DNA of 30,952 bases from Bacteroidota bacterium (GCA_023393375.1 JAEWLI010000106.1:1-30952), one strand, 5' to 3'. Positions 16,902-25,924 are shown, counted from the first letter of the stretch. Notes: generated from the letters alone by a model not told the origin. Program-made: numbers and translations.

Positions 16902-17337
16902 TATCCTATTATTTTGAGATTGATATATTTTTATGGTTAAGAGATTGATCTCTAAAAGTGTCTCACCTCCAAAAAAGTGATCTTATTTACTGTGGACGCA
17001 CTGTCGAAAATCAAGGATTCTAAAAGTATTAATTTTCATTTTCATCTTTATCTTGTTTTGCTAATGTAATGCAAGCGGAATTCCAACTATTGTGCCATAC
17101 CTTCAATTTTCATAAAAAAGCACCCTCTGTTGTGCCACAAGCGATATTCCAAAAATATAAACAGCATAAAAATCCTACATAAATGTAGCTTTCAACCTTT
17201 ATCCTACTTAAATGTAGGAGAATAAGAATAATATTTTAATTATAGGACAATCCAACTTTTTCCCAAATAATTAACCACATCTAATTAAAATTTTGGAATT
17301 TTGAAAGTGCTAAATCAGTCCTTAAAAAATTACATTA
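16902..17337. other. 436-bp intergenic region upstream of thrA
   Basis: No coding frame or tRNA is visible. Near the minus-strand gene lies a 14-base dyad AGAGAT-TG-ATCTCT (16940-16953). In the middle a short element occurs twice (CAAGCGGAATTCCAA at 17072-17086, CAAGCGATATTCCAA at 17138-17152), each next to a TGTGCCA. Two TCCTAC/GTAGGA-type dyads follow. No threonine-rich leader peptide or classic attenuator was found before thrA. Confidence 0.6.
17172..17219 (+). promoter_or_regulatory. Two operator-like dyads upstream of thrA
   Basis: ATCCTACATAAATGTAGCT (17172-17190) and ATCCTACTTAAATGTAGGA (17201-17219) are near-identical direct repeats 29 bases apart, start to start. Each is itself a dyad: the first contains the perfect palindrome CTACATAAATGTAG, the second TCCTAC-N6-GTAGGA. 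They end about 118 bases before the thrA ATG. The arrangement resembles a tandem operator for a dimeric repressor; the regulator is unknown. Confidence 0.55.
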
Positions 17338-19806
17338 ATGAAAATACTAAAATTCGGTGGGACTTCAGTAGGAAACTCCAGAAGCATTAAGAATGTATTA
17401 GATATCATTTCATCTTATCACAAAAAGGGAAATACTGTAGCTGTAGTGGTATCAGCTATGTCGGGAGTGACCAACAAGTTGATTGAAACCGGTAAAAATG
17501 CATCTCGTACAGATGAAATCTATAAGGAATTACTAAAAGAGCTGGAAGAACAACATTATCAGGTAATCCGCGAACTGATCGATTCAAAGCATCAAAGCCA
17601 GGTGTTTGCCAAAGTAAAATACAAGTTTAATGAACTGGAAGATCTGCTAAATGGTGTTTTTCTATTAAAAGAGTTGTCTCCACGTACCCTTGATCTGGTT
17701 CAAAGCTTTGGAGAAAGACTATCTGCCTATATCATCAGCGAAAGTCTCAAACAAAAGAATATAGAATCTGAATATTTGGATAGCAGAAAACTGATCAGGA
17801 CAGATAAAACTTTTGGAAAAGCAAAGGTCAATTTTAAGGTGACCAATGAAAATATAAATCAATATTTTTATCAACACAAAGCCGTTCAGGTAATCACTGG
17901 TTTTATTGGATCTTCCGAACACATGGAAACGACCACTTTAGGCCGGGGGGGATCTGACTACACCGCCGCTATTATAGGTGCTGCACTAAACTGCGATGAG
18001 ATTGAGATTTGGACTGATGTAGATGGAGTTATGACCGCTGATCCCAAAAGTGTAAAATCTGCATTTTCCTTGGCATCTATTTCTTACAGTGAGGCCATGG
18101 AATTGACACATTTCGGGGCTAAAGTGATTTATCCACCCACACTACAACCCGCATTTAGTGCCAATATTCCCATCCGGATAAGGAATACTTTTAATCCTTC
18201 ATTTGAAGGGACATTGGTAAGTAAGGTTTCCGGACCGATGGATTTCCCTGTAAAAGGCATATCCTCTATTAAAGACATTACGCTAATCAATGTAATAGGA
18301 AGTGGTATGGTGGGTGTGCCCGGAGTTGCATCCCGTCTATTTGGGGCTCTGGCAAAAAACCAGATCAATGTTATTCTTATAACCCAGGCTTCATCAGAAC
18401 ATTCCATATGTTTTGTAGTGAACCCCGAAGATGCTGAAAAAGCCAAAGAAATCATTGAGGAAGAGTTTTACTCGGAACTGCAAACTCGAAAAATTGATAA
18501 TATCCATGTAGAAAAGGAACTGAGCATCATCGCTATCATAGGCGAGAATATGAGAAATACCGCCGGGATTTCCGGTAAAATGTTCAATGCGCTTGGAAAA
18601 AATGGTGTAAATGTAAATGCCATTGCCCAAGGATCCTCCGAGTTAAATATTTCTGTGGTGATTTCACGTGCAGATCTTGCCAAATCCTTAAATGCCCTCC
18701 ATGAAGCATTTTTTCTTTCGGATATCAAATCACTTAATTTGTTTTTGGTGGGAACTGGCTTGATCGGAAATGCCCTTCTGAACCAAATAGAAAAACAATT
18801 TGATTACCTGTATCGTGAACAACACTTAAAAATCAATATAGTAGGCATTACTAACAGCCGAAAAATGTATTTTGAGGAACAGGGCATAGCCCTTAACAAC
18901 GGGGCATGGAAAGATCAACTAAATACCATCGGGAAAACTGCAAATTTAGCTTCTTTTATATCAAACTTAAAAAAACTTAATTTGCCAAACAGTGTATTTG
19001 TAGACTGTACTTCCAGTTATGAAGTGGTGCAATTTTATGAAGAACTGCTGAAGGCCAATGTTTCAATAGTGACACCCAGTAAATTGGCTAATTCAGGAAG
19101 TTATGCAGCTTATAAAAAAATAAGGGAGATAGCTTATCGTCATGGCACCAGATTTTTATATGAAACTAATGTAGGTGCAGGACTCCCCGTAATTACTACT
19201 TTAAATGATCTGAAGAATAGTGGTGATAAGATCTTAAAAATTGAAGGAGTTTTATCCGGAACTTTGTCATACATTTTCAACAACTTCAAGACTGGTGAAT
19301 CTTTCAGTAAAATCGTAAGTAAAGCTAAGGAACTGGGTTATACAGAACCAGATCCACGTGATGATCTGAATGGAATGGATGTAGCTCGTAAAATATTAAT
19401 ATTAGCTCGTGAAGTTGGTTTGAAGCTGGAGCCAGAAGATGTAAAAATTCAAAATATTCTGCCGGAAAACTGCCTTCGTGCTGAAACCGTGGAAGAATTT
19501 TTTATGGCTCTCGAACAATCGAATCCAATTTTTGAAAATCAACGCTTGTCCGCAGAAAAAGAGGGCAAGGTATTGAGGTTTATTGCAAAGTTGGAAAATG
19601 GCACGGTGAATGTTGGACTAGAAGCCGTGGATGCCAATCATCCATTTTATAATTTATCCGGTAGTGATAATATTATATCATTTACCACAGAACGGTACAA
19701 AGAACGTCCATTGGTGGTGAAGGGGCCGGGGGCAGGAGCAGAAGTGACTGCAGCCGGTGTATTTGCTGAAATTATTAGTGTAAGCAATTATTTATCTACC
19801 CGATAA
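17338..19806 (+). CDS. thrA: Bifunctional aspartokinase / homoserine dehydrogenase
   Basis: The 822-residue fusion catalyses the first and third steps of threonine synthesis: aspartate to aspartyl phosphate, and aspartate semialdehyde to homoserine. The N-terminal kinase starts MKILKFGGTSVGNSRSI and has the TTLGRGGSDYTAA catalytic motif. Two ACT-type regulatory segments follow (about residues 315-455; VGVPGVASRLFGALAKNQIN, AGISGKMFNALGKNGVNVN), then the NAD(P)-binding dehydrogenase from about residue 465 (FLVGTGLIGNALL, KLANSGSYAAYKKI, EGVLSGTLSYIFNNF, GYTEPDPRDDLNGMDVARK). Length and order match ThrA. It is first in a compact thrA-thrB-thrC operon. Threonine feedback inhibition is expected from the family, not shown here. 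Confidence 0.98.
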   Translation: MKILKFGGTSVGNSRSIKNVLDIISSYHKKGNTVAVVVSAMSGVTNKLIETGKNASRTDEIYKELLKELEEQHYQVIRELIDSKHQSQVFAKVKYKFNELEDLLNGVFLLKELSPRTLDLVQSFGERLSAYIISESLKQKNIESEYLDSRKLIRTDKTFGKAKVNFKVTNENINQYFYQHKAVQVITGFIGSSEHMETTTLGRGGSDYTAAIIGAALNCDEIEIWTDVDGVMTADPKSVKSAFSLASISYSEAMELTHFGAKVIYPPTLQPAFSANIPIRIRNTFNPSFEGTLVSKVSGPMDFPVKGISSIKDITLINVIGSGMVGVPGVASRLFGALAKNQINVILITQASSEHSICFVVNPEDAEKAKEIIEEEFYSELQTRKIDNIHVEKELSIIAIIGENMRNTAGISGKMFNALGKNGVNVNAIAQGSSELNISVVISRADLAKSLNALHEAFFLSDIKSLNLFLVGTGLIGNALLNQIEKQFDYLYREQHLKINIVGITNSRKMYFEEQGIALNNGAWKDQLNTIGKTANLASFISNLKKLNLPNSVFVDCTSSYEVVQFYEELLKANVSIVTPSKLANSGSYAAYKKIREIAYRHGTRFLYETNVGAGLPVITTLNDLKNSGDKILKIEGVLSGTLSYIFNNFKTGESFSKIVSKAKELGYTEPDPRDDLNGMDVARKILILAREVGLKLEPEDVKIQNILPENCLRAETVEEFFMALEQSNPIFENQRLSAEKEGKVLRFIAKLENGTVNVGLEAVDANHPFYNLSGSDNIISFTTERYKERPLVVKGPGAGAEVTAAGVFAEIISVSNYLSTR

Positions 19807-19809
19807 AAT

Positions 19810-20742
19810 ATGCCAGAAAGTATAAGAGTATTCGCTCCAGCCACAGTAGCCAATGTAACCTGTGGATTTGATGTATTAGGATTTGCAGTGAATCAGCCAG
19901 GTGATGAGCTCCAGCTTAAGTTTACCAATCAGCCCGGAATTGTCATTTCAAAAATTACCGGTGATAATGGCAAATTGTCTTATGATCCGATGGAAAATAC
20001 GGCCGGAATAGCAATAGTAAAGTTTTTGGAACATCTGGAAATAAAAAAAGGGTTAGAAATCATATTGCACAAAAAAATGCCACTTGGTTCTGGTTTGGGT
20101 TCGAGTGCTGCAAGTGCAGTGGCTGGGGCATTTGCAATCAATGAACTGCTCGACAGACCTTTAAGCCGTGAGGATTTGGTGAAGTTTGCTTTGGAAGGTG
20201 AAAGAATTGCTTGTGGAGCTGCGCATGCCGACAACGTGGCACCTTCCATGTTGGGAGGATTTATACTTATCAGAAGTTATGACCCTTTGGATATCATCCG
20301 GATTCCCACTCCTGTGAGCCTATACGCCACTATTATTCACCCACATATTGAAATTAAAACCAAAGACGCGAGAGAACTTTTGAGAAAGCAGATTCTTTTG
20401 AAGGATGCGGTAAAACAATGGGGAAATGTAGGGGGTTTGGTGGCAGGACTAATGATGTCTGATTATGGATTAATTGGCAGATCCATGCATGATGCCATAA
20501 TTGAGCCTATTCGTTCACTTTTGATACCTGGATTTAGTGATATCACCAAAAGTGCTATTGAAGCCGGTGCATTAGGGGCAGGAATTTCCGGTTCAGGGCC
20601 TTCTATTTTTGCGTTAAGTTCATCAGCACAGGCTGCAGAAGTTGCCGGAGAAAAAATGACGAATGAATTACAAAAAATTGACATAGATAGCGACCTGTAT
20701 GTATCAAAAATAAACCATTTAGGGCCTCAAATATTAGATTGA
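19810..20742 (+). CDS. thrB: Homoserine kinase
   Basis: The enzyme phosphorylates homoserine to O-phosphohomoserine with ATP. The 310-residue product is a GHMP kinase: N-terminal VFAPATVANVTCGFDVLGFA, the glycine/serine-rich ATP loop MPLGSGLGSSAASAVAGA around residues 93-110, and C-terminal GAGISGSGPSIFAL. It begins 3 bases after the thrA stop, so translation is probably coupled. Confidence 0.97.
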   Translation: MPESIRVFAPATVANVTCGFDVLGFAVNQPGDELQLKFTNQPGIVISKITGDNGKLSYDPMENTAGIAIVKFLEHLEIKKGLEIILHKKMPLGSGLGSSAASAVAGAFAINELLDRPLSREDLVKFALEGERIACGAAHADNVAPSMLGGFILIRSYDPLDIIRIPTPVSLYATIIHPHIEIKTKDARELLRKQILLKDAVKQWGNVGGLVAGLMMSDYGLIGRSMHDAIIEPIRSLLIPGFSDITKSAIEAGALGAGISGSGPSIFALSSSAQAAEVAGEKMTNELQKIDIDSDLYVSKINHLGPQILD

Positions 20743-20749
20743 AAAACAC

Positions 20750-22057
20750 ATGATTTTATATAGCACTAACCATCAATCACCTGAAGTAGGATTAAGAGAA
20801 GCCTTGTTTACCGGGTTACCTCCAGATAATGGCCTTTACCTACCTACAGAAATCCCTGTTTTACCCAAAGATTTTTTTGACCGCATTCAGGAACTAACCC
20901 TTAGGGAAATATCATTTGAAGTAAGTAAAGCCTTATTGGGTGACGACATTGATGACCATTCTTTATTGAAAATAGTAAATGATGCTATTGATTTTGATGC
21001 ACCTGTAGTTCGGATCAATGACAGTATGTATGTGCTTGAGTTGTTCCACGGCCCAACACTGGCATTCAAAGATTTTGGAGCCCGCTTTATGGCAAGATTA
21101 ATTGCCCACTTTGTTCAACAAGATGAAGCTGAAATAAATATCCTCGTAGCCACGAGTGGTGATACTGGAAGTGCTGTGGCTCAGGGATTTTTAGGTGTAA
21201 AAGGTGTAAATGTGATTGTGCTTTACCCTAAAGGTAAAGTGAGCCCTATGCAGGAGAAACAGTTTACCACTCTTGGTGAGAATATTACGGCATTGGAAGT
21301 AAATGGCAATTTTGATGATTGCCAGCGATTGGTAAAACAAGCCTTCACCGATCAGGAATTGAATCAAAAAATGCGTTTAACTTCGGCCAATTCAATTAAT
21401 ATTGGCAGACTTATACCACAAACCTTTTATTATTTCAATGCCTTTGCACAGCTAAAATCCCTAGGCAAACCCATTGTCTTTTCCACTCCAAGCGGAAATT
21501 TCGGAAATTTATGTGGTGGCCTTATCGCCAAGAAAATGGGGCTTCCGGTTGAAAAATTTATAGCCGCAACAAATGCCAATGATATCGTACCGGGTTACTT
21601 GATGTCCGGATTGTTTGAACCCAAAGCCTCTGTAGCCACTATCAGCAATGCCATGGATGTAGGTAATCCAAGTAACTTTGCGCGTATGCTGGATCTTTAT
21701 CATCAGGATATTAACGAAATCAGAAACGATATATTCGGCTGTAAATTTACCGATGACCAAACAAAAGATGCAATTCATCAGGTATCTGCACGATACGAAT
21801 ATACCCTTGATCCCCATACGGCAATCGGGTACCTTGGCTTGGAGAAATATTTTAAAGAATTAAAAGTGCAGGATCAAGTTGGGATTATTCTATCCACAGC
21901 CCACCCTTCAAAATTTGTGGAAGTGGTGGAACAGGCAACAGGTAGTAAAGTAATAATTCCTGACAGGCTCCGAAACCGTTTGAAAATGAAAAAGCTAACT
22001 ATCCCTATGAAAGCGGAATTTGAAGAGTTTAAAAAATTACTTTTAGAAAAATTTTAA
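20750..22057 (+). CDS. thrC: Threonine synthase
   Basis: This PLP enzyme converts O-phosphohomoserine to threonine, the last step of the pathway. The 435-residue product has the ThrC start (MILYSTNHQSPEVGLREALF, followed by a GLPPDNGLYLP segment), the PLP-lysine at K107 in LAFKDFGARF, the phosphate-contacting ATSGDTGSAVAQGF, PKGKVSPMQEKQ and the PSGNFGNLCGGLIA loop. It starts 7 bases after thrB and closes the operon, followed by a long hairpin. Confidence 0.97.
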   Translation: MILYSTNHQSPEVGLREALFTGLPPDNGLYLPTEIPVLPKDFFDRIQELTLREISFEVSKALLGDDIDDHSLLKIVNDAIDFDAPVVRINDSMYVLELFHGPTLAFKDFGARFMARLIAHFVQQDEAEINILVATSGDTGSAVAQGFLGVKGVNVIVLYPKGKVSPMQEKQFTTLGENITALEVNGNFDDCQRLVKQAFTDQELNQKMRLTSANSINIGRLIPQTFYYFNAFAQLKSLGKPIVFSTPSGNFGNLCGGLIAKKMGLPVEKFIAATNANDIVPGYLMSGLFEPKASVATISNAMDVGNPSNFARMLDLYHQDINEIRNDIFGCKFTDDQTKDAIHQVSARYEYTLDPHTAIGYLGLEKYFKELKVQDQVGIILSTAHPSKFVEVVEQATGSKVIIPDRLRNRLKMKKLTIPMKAEFEEFKKLLLEKF

Positions 22058-22082
22058 TAATAATATTTTCCAGAAAAAAAAT

Positions 22083-22153
22083 GCCTCAAAATTATCATTA
22101 TTTCATAAATTAATGATAATTTTGAGGTTACCCGATGATGAGAGGCTTTTTTT
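22083..22153 (+). terminator. Long hairpin and U-tract structure after thrC
   Basis: A perfect 17-bp stem (22084-22100 with 22111-22127; arms CCTCAAAATTATCATTA and its complement) with a 10-base loop follows the thrC stop, but no T tract adjoins it. GCCTC (22083-22087) can instead pair with GAGGC (22142-22146), which is followed directly by seven T. The two pairings share the left arm and compete. Termination is likely; which form operates is unclear. It ends 46 bases before the next gene. Confidence 0.7.
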
Positions 22154-22198
22154 AAAACTACTTATTATTTATCAAACCCATTTTTTAGTGGTCTTATT

Positions 22199-23110
22199 AT
22201 GAAATATAAAAGCTTGTACCATTACAGGGCTATTTCTGGTTTTAAAGCTCTGGCAAGGGATTTAATTAATATCACCCGAAATGCTTTTCTTCTTTATTTT
22301 TTTAGAGATAAAAGTAAAATTATTTTATTTTATCCCGAGTTTCCCGACTGGAATGCCGATATTCATCAAGCCCTGTTTTGGAGTAAATTTCGAATGATTT
22401 CCAATCCGAATCAACCATATGATTATGCGATCAATTGGGAAGATACTACGTATAGGAATACCGACACCGCTTTATCAATTCTTTCTCAAAAACAACATTT
22501 TATCAATTTGGGATGTACAGATATAAGTAAAAACAAAGTAGAAAAGGTATTTTCCAATATTTTTGGGTATTCTACTTTTGTTGATCCACTTCACTATCAA
22601 GGCAAAATCATAGAAAAATGCGAACTAAATTCAAAACACAGTCAAGCCAGGGTTTTAAACGCACCAATTAAGCAGATCAAACAAGGGTTCATCTATCAAA
22701 AGTTTTTGCAGAACCAAAACGATAATTATAGCATTGATTACAGGGTTTTATTTATAAATAATATATTGCCGATCGTTTTTATCAGATACAAACCTCAGGA
22801 TGATATTTTTGACAGGGTGTTGAATTATCAAATGGCAAAACCGCAAGACTTATTCAGCGAAAAGGAAATAGCGAATATTATCAGCTTTTGTCATGCCATG
22901 AAGCTGGAATATGGCGAATTGGATGTGATCAGGGATCAGAACGATCAGAAGATATATATTATTGATGTAAATACAACTGCTCACAAACCAAAATCAACTT
23001 GTAAATCATCCTTCAGAAAATATAAAAACAACATAACAAGAAGATCTTTATCTGATCTGTTAAAGAACAGGCAAGTGAAAAAAGAACCATTGGAACCAAT
23101 GGCAGTTTAA
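22199..23110 (+). CDS. ATP-grasp-like protein of unknown substrate
   Basis: The 303-residue product is not a family I recognise by name. Its last third resembles an ATP-grasp ligase/kinase: a KLEYGELDVIRDQ segment followed by KIYIIDVNTTAHKP matches the usual G-x-D-x-x-x-D...E/D-V-N-T-x-P magnesium/ATP-binding end, and the middle VFIRYKPQDDI is a possible adenine-lid strand. The N-terminal part (KIILFYPEFPDWNADIHQAL) would be the pre-ATP-grasp domain. There is no signal peptide. Catalytic lysines cannot be assigned by eye. It is 5 bases from the cupin gene, so the two are an operon and may act on one small molecule. Confidence 0.75.
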   Translation: MKYKSLYHYRAISGFKALARDLINITRNAFLLYFFRDKSKIILFYPEFPDWNADIHQALFWSKFRMISNPNQPYDYAINWEDTTYRNTDTALSILSQKQHFINLGCTDISKNKVEKVFSNIFGYSTFVDPLHYQGKIIEKCELNSKHSQARVLNAPIKQIKQGFIYQKFLQNQNDNYSIDYRVLFINNILPIVFIRYKPQDDIFDRVLNYQMAKPQDLFSEKEIANIISFCHAMKLEYGELDVIRDQNDQKIYIIDVNTTAHKPKSTCKSSFRKYKNNITRRSLSDLLKNRQVKKEPLEPMAV

Positions 23111-23115
23111 CAAAG

Positions 23116-23655
23116 ATGGATAAAAATTATATTGTTCCACCTTCAGAGATTAAACTGATCAATAAACTGATTCCGGAGGATCACCATTTTCCAAATAATC
23201 CTTTACTTCCACTTCTGGTGTATCAAAATGCCCTTATTTTACCTAAAGAGAATGCGGCCACGGTGATCGAAGAAATATTCAAAGAGAATAAATGGACCTC
23301 TGCATGGCGAAACGGAATTTACGATTATCACCATTATCACAGTACAGCACACGAAGTACTAGGTATTTACAGAGGGCAGGCTACCGTTCAATTAGGAGGG
23401 CCACACGGAATGGAAATAGAGATTCAAAAAGGTGATGTAATCATTTTACCTGCTGGTACTGCTCATAAAAAAATCCACGCAAGCACTGATTTTGCTTGTG
23501 TTGGGGCCTATCCAACTGGTCAAGATTATGATATGCAATATGGAAAACCCGGAGAACGACCGAATGCAGATCACCGCATCCAACAAGTGCCATATCCAAA
23601 GCATGACCCTGTTTATGGATATTCAGGTCCTCTTCTTAATCTTTGGAGTTCCTAA
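23116..23655 (+). CDS. YjlB-type cupin protein
   Basis: The 179-residue protein has a single central cupin domain with an expected metal set: HYHSTAHEVLGIYRG (His, His, Glu of motif 1) and GDVIILPAGTAHKKI (His of motif 2). The flanks (RNGIYDYHHYHS, VGAYPTGQDYDMQYGKPGERP) resemble Bacillus YjlB, a cupin family without a firmly known reaction. The arrangement with the upstream ATP-grasp-like gene, 5 bases apart, suggests coordinated work, but nothing in the sequence gives the substrate. Confidence 0.85.
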   Translation: MDKNYIVPPSEIKLINKLIPEDHHFPNNPLLPLLVYQNALILPKENAATVIEEIFKENKWTSAWRNGIYDYHHYHSTAHEVLGIYRGQATVQLGGPHGMEIEIQKGDVIILPAGTAHKKIHASTDFACVGAYPTGQDYDMQYGKPGERPNADHRIQQVPYPKHDPVYGYSGPLLNLWSS

Positions 23656-23739
23656 AATCCCATCTTTTTTAAACATGTCTTTCCTAGTATCTGTTAATAT
23701 CACTATCTTTAGCCCCTTAATTTAGCATTTTTTATATTT

Positions 23740-24312
23740 ATGGAAGCAAAAACAGTTTTTTCTCATAATCCCTGGCATGCTGTTGAATTTGGCGATGGTG
23801 CCCCAATTACAGTAAATTCAATTATTGAAATACCCGCAGGATCCAGGGCAAAGTATGAACTCGATAAAGTTAGTGGGCTATTAAAACTCGACAGGGTTTT
23901 ATACTCTTCAGTGTATTATCCACATAACTATGGATTTATTCCCCGGACACTTGGTGAGGATGATGACCCTTTGGATATTCTTGTACTTTCACGTATTAAT
24001 GTAGTCCCTCTGTGCATAGTATCTGCTAAAGTAATTGGCGTGATGCGTATGATCGATGGTGGTAAGCCTGATGATAAAATTATTGCGGTTGCAGAACATG
24101 ATATCAGCGTAAAGTATTACAATGATATCAAAGAATTAAAGGATTATTACCTACAGGAAATGCGTGCTTTCTTTGAAGACTATAAAAGGCTGGAAAAGAA
24201 AGAAGTAAGGGTAGAAGAATTTCAGAATAGGGAAATTGCTCTTAAAATTGTAATCGAAAGCATTGAAAGGTACCGGGATAAATTTGAACGGGCTCAAGAA
24301 AAACAAAGCTAA
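23740..24312 (+). CDS. ppa: Inorganic pyrophosphatase (family I)
   Basis: Soluble family I pyrophosphatase hydrolyses PPi to phosphate, pulling biosynthetic reactions forward. The 190-residue length fits, as do IEIPAGSRAKYELDK, YPHNYGFIPRTLGEDDDPLD (signature D-x-D-P-L-D holding metal-binding aspartates), IGVMRMIDGGKPDDKIIAV and the C-terminal IKELKDYYL/FFEDYKRLE segment. A weak -7-like box (TATCTTTA, 23704-23711) precedes it. Confidence 0.96.
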   Translation: MEAKTVFSHNPWHAVEFGDGAPITVNSIIEIPAGSRAKYELDKVSGLLKLDRVLYSSVYYPHNYGFIPRTLGEDDDPLDILVLSRINVVPLCIVSAKVIGVMRMIDGGKPDDKIIAVAEHDISVKYYNDIKELKDYYLQEMRAFFEDYKRLEKKEVRVEEFQNREIALKIVIESIERYRDKFERAQEKQS

Positions 24313-24341
24313 ATATTTCCTGAAATTACATTTTGCATAAT

Positions 24342-25331
24342 ATGAAAAGGATAAAATTGGGAGTTTTGGGTGTCTCAGGGCATTTTACTAAAAGAGCCCT
24401 TCTCCCACTTCTTAAGTCCTCTAAAGTCGAGCTGTATGCTATTGCTTCAAGAAATGAAGCTAAAGCACAAAAAACTGCACGCGAATACCAGATTCCTAAA
24501 GCATACGGATCGTATGAAGCCTTGTTAAAAGATCCGCAGGTTGATCTGGTATATATCCCTTTGCCCAATCATTTACATGCGGAGTGGATAAAGAAGAGTG
24601 CAGACGCAGGTAAAAATATCTTATGTGAAAAACCTATCACACTTAATGCAAAAGAAGCCATAGCATCTGTTGAGTATGCTGAGTCGAAAGGTGTGATGAT
24701 TATGGAAGCATTCATGTACAGGTTTCAACCCCAATGGATCAGGGCAAAAGAAATATGTGATGTCGGGGAAATTGGTTCAATCGTTTCAATTCATACCCAT
24801 TTCAGTTATAATAATCCGGATCCGGAAAATATTCGCAATATTGCTGAATATGGTGGGGGTGCCTTGATGGATATTGGTTGTTATGCCATTTCTGTTCCAA
24901 GGTTTATTTTAGGCTCAGAGCCCACTAAAGTGATGAGTCTTATTGAGAAACACCAACAATTTAATACCGATAAACATACCTCTGCAATACTTGATTTTGG
25001 TAAAACACAGGCAGTTTTTACTGTTTCTACCCTCACCTATCCCTATCAAAAAGTATTGATACACGGTACAGGAGGAAATATTACTGTTCAAATCCCATTT
25101 AATACATATGTGGATGTGCCAGCTATTCTGGCAATACAAAGTGGTATTGGTGAGAGAAACATTGAATTCCCCCCTTCTGATCAGTATGGCTTACAGTTCG
25201 ATGCTTATGCTGATGCCATTTTAAGAGGGCTTCCTGTTCCCACTCCACCTCTTGATGCCATAAACAATATGAAGGTGATTGATGCTGTCTTTAGATCTTC
25301 TGAGTCTGGACGGTGGGAAAATGTCTTATAA
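24342..25331 (+). CDS. Gfo/Idh/MocA family oxidoreductase
   Basis: The start is taken at ATG 24342 (MKRIKLGVLGVSG); a TTG three codons upstream is less likely. The 329-residue product has the N-terminal Rossmann NAD(P) site (LGVLGVSGHFTKRALLPLL), the YIPLPNHLHAEW segment and the EKP motif in ILCEKPITLNAKEA that holds the catalytic lysine, then the C-terminal GFO_IDH_MocA alpha/beta domain with YGGGALMDIGCYAISVPRF. These enzymes act on sugars, inositols and biliverdin-like substrates; here the substrate is unknown. It follows ppa by 29 bases and may share its transcript. Confidence 0.93.
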   Translation: MKRIKLGVLGVSGHFTKRALLPLLKSSKVELYAIASRNEAKAQKTAREYQIPKAYGSYEALLKDPQVDLVYIPLPNHLHAEWIKKSADAGKNILCEKPITLNAKEAIASVEYAESKGVMIMEAFMYRFQPQWIRAKEICDVGEIGSIVSIHTHFSYNNPDPENIRNIAEYGGGALMDIGCYAISVPRFILGSEPTKVMSLIEKHQQFNTDKHTSAILDFGKTQAVFTVSTLTYPYQKVLIHGTGGNITVQIPFNTYVDVPAILAIQSGIGERNIEFPPSDQYGLQFDAYADAILRGLPVPTPPLDAINNMKVIDAVFRSSESGRWENVL

Positions 25332-25458
25332 TACGACCGGTGATTGCAACCGTTAATCCTCATCCTAAATCGTTTATCACCCAAAACATTGCAGTTATAA
25401 CTTTTTGCATGCGGAATTCTATTATAAATCCTAAATTTATAGGAAAACCATATGGCAT

Positions 25459-25821
25459 ATGGACATTAAAAATCACAAGAAGGTATTAGGTATTTTTTAT
25501 ATTGTATTTGGAATTTTCAATATCCTATTTGGGGTGATGGGATATTTTTTGCTATGGCGGATTTTTGAGTTTGCCCACGTGCCTTATGAAGTTTACCATA
25601 TATTTAGAATTGGGGGCGTAGCCATTGCGATATTATTAGTAATCCTTTCCGTTTTATCCATTATCGGCGGTGCTGCAATGATCAAATTTAAACCATGGGC
25701 CCGTTTGTTGTTGCTTATACTAGGTTGTCTTTATTTGTTTTTATTTCCAATAGGTACGATACTGGGAATTTATACTATCGTGGTATTCCTTTCAGAAAAC
25801 GAAAACGGCAAACCTCTCTGA
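25459..25821 (+). CDS. Small four-helix membrane protein, hypothetical
   Basis: The 120-residue protein has four hydrophobic segments (about residues 10-32, 50-72, 75-92, 93-113) with short basic and acidic loops (KKVLGIFYIV, AAMIKFKPWARLLLLILG). The last third resembles small DUF-type integral membrane proteins widespread in Bacteroidota. No function can be assigned. The 127-bp gap before it contains TCCTA/TAGGA dyad 25429-25444. Confidence 0.78.
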   Translation: MDIKNHKKVLGIFYIVFGIFNILFGVMGYFLLWRIFEFAHVPYEVYHIFRIGGVAIAILLVILSVLSIIGGAAMIKFKPWARLLLLILGCLYLFLFPIGTILGIYTIVVFLSENENGKPL

Positions 25822-25882
25822 AATTATAAGATTCACTTGTTAATGATTCCCTCCCAATTTGGGTTTGCTGTATTTTTTTTAC

Positions 25883-25890
25883 CAATTTTG
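25883..25890 (+). promoter_or_regulatory. Possible -7 box of pgi
   Basis: CAATTTTG is one base off TAnnTTTG and lies 34 bases before the ATG at 25925, with TTTG 15 bases upstream (25864-25867). A short dyad CCCAA-T-TTGGG (25853-25863) overlaps the upstream side. Confidence 0.3.
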
Positions 25891-25924
25891 TATTTCATTT
25901 TTTAGACACCAAAACTTTTATTGT

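Noticed and set aside
16902..17337. Threonine attenuator or riboswitch before thrA
   Set aside because: I found no leader ORF with a run of Thr/Ile codons and no terminator with a U tract close to the start; only dyads are visible.
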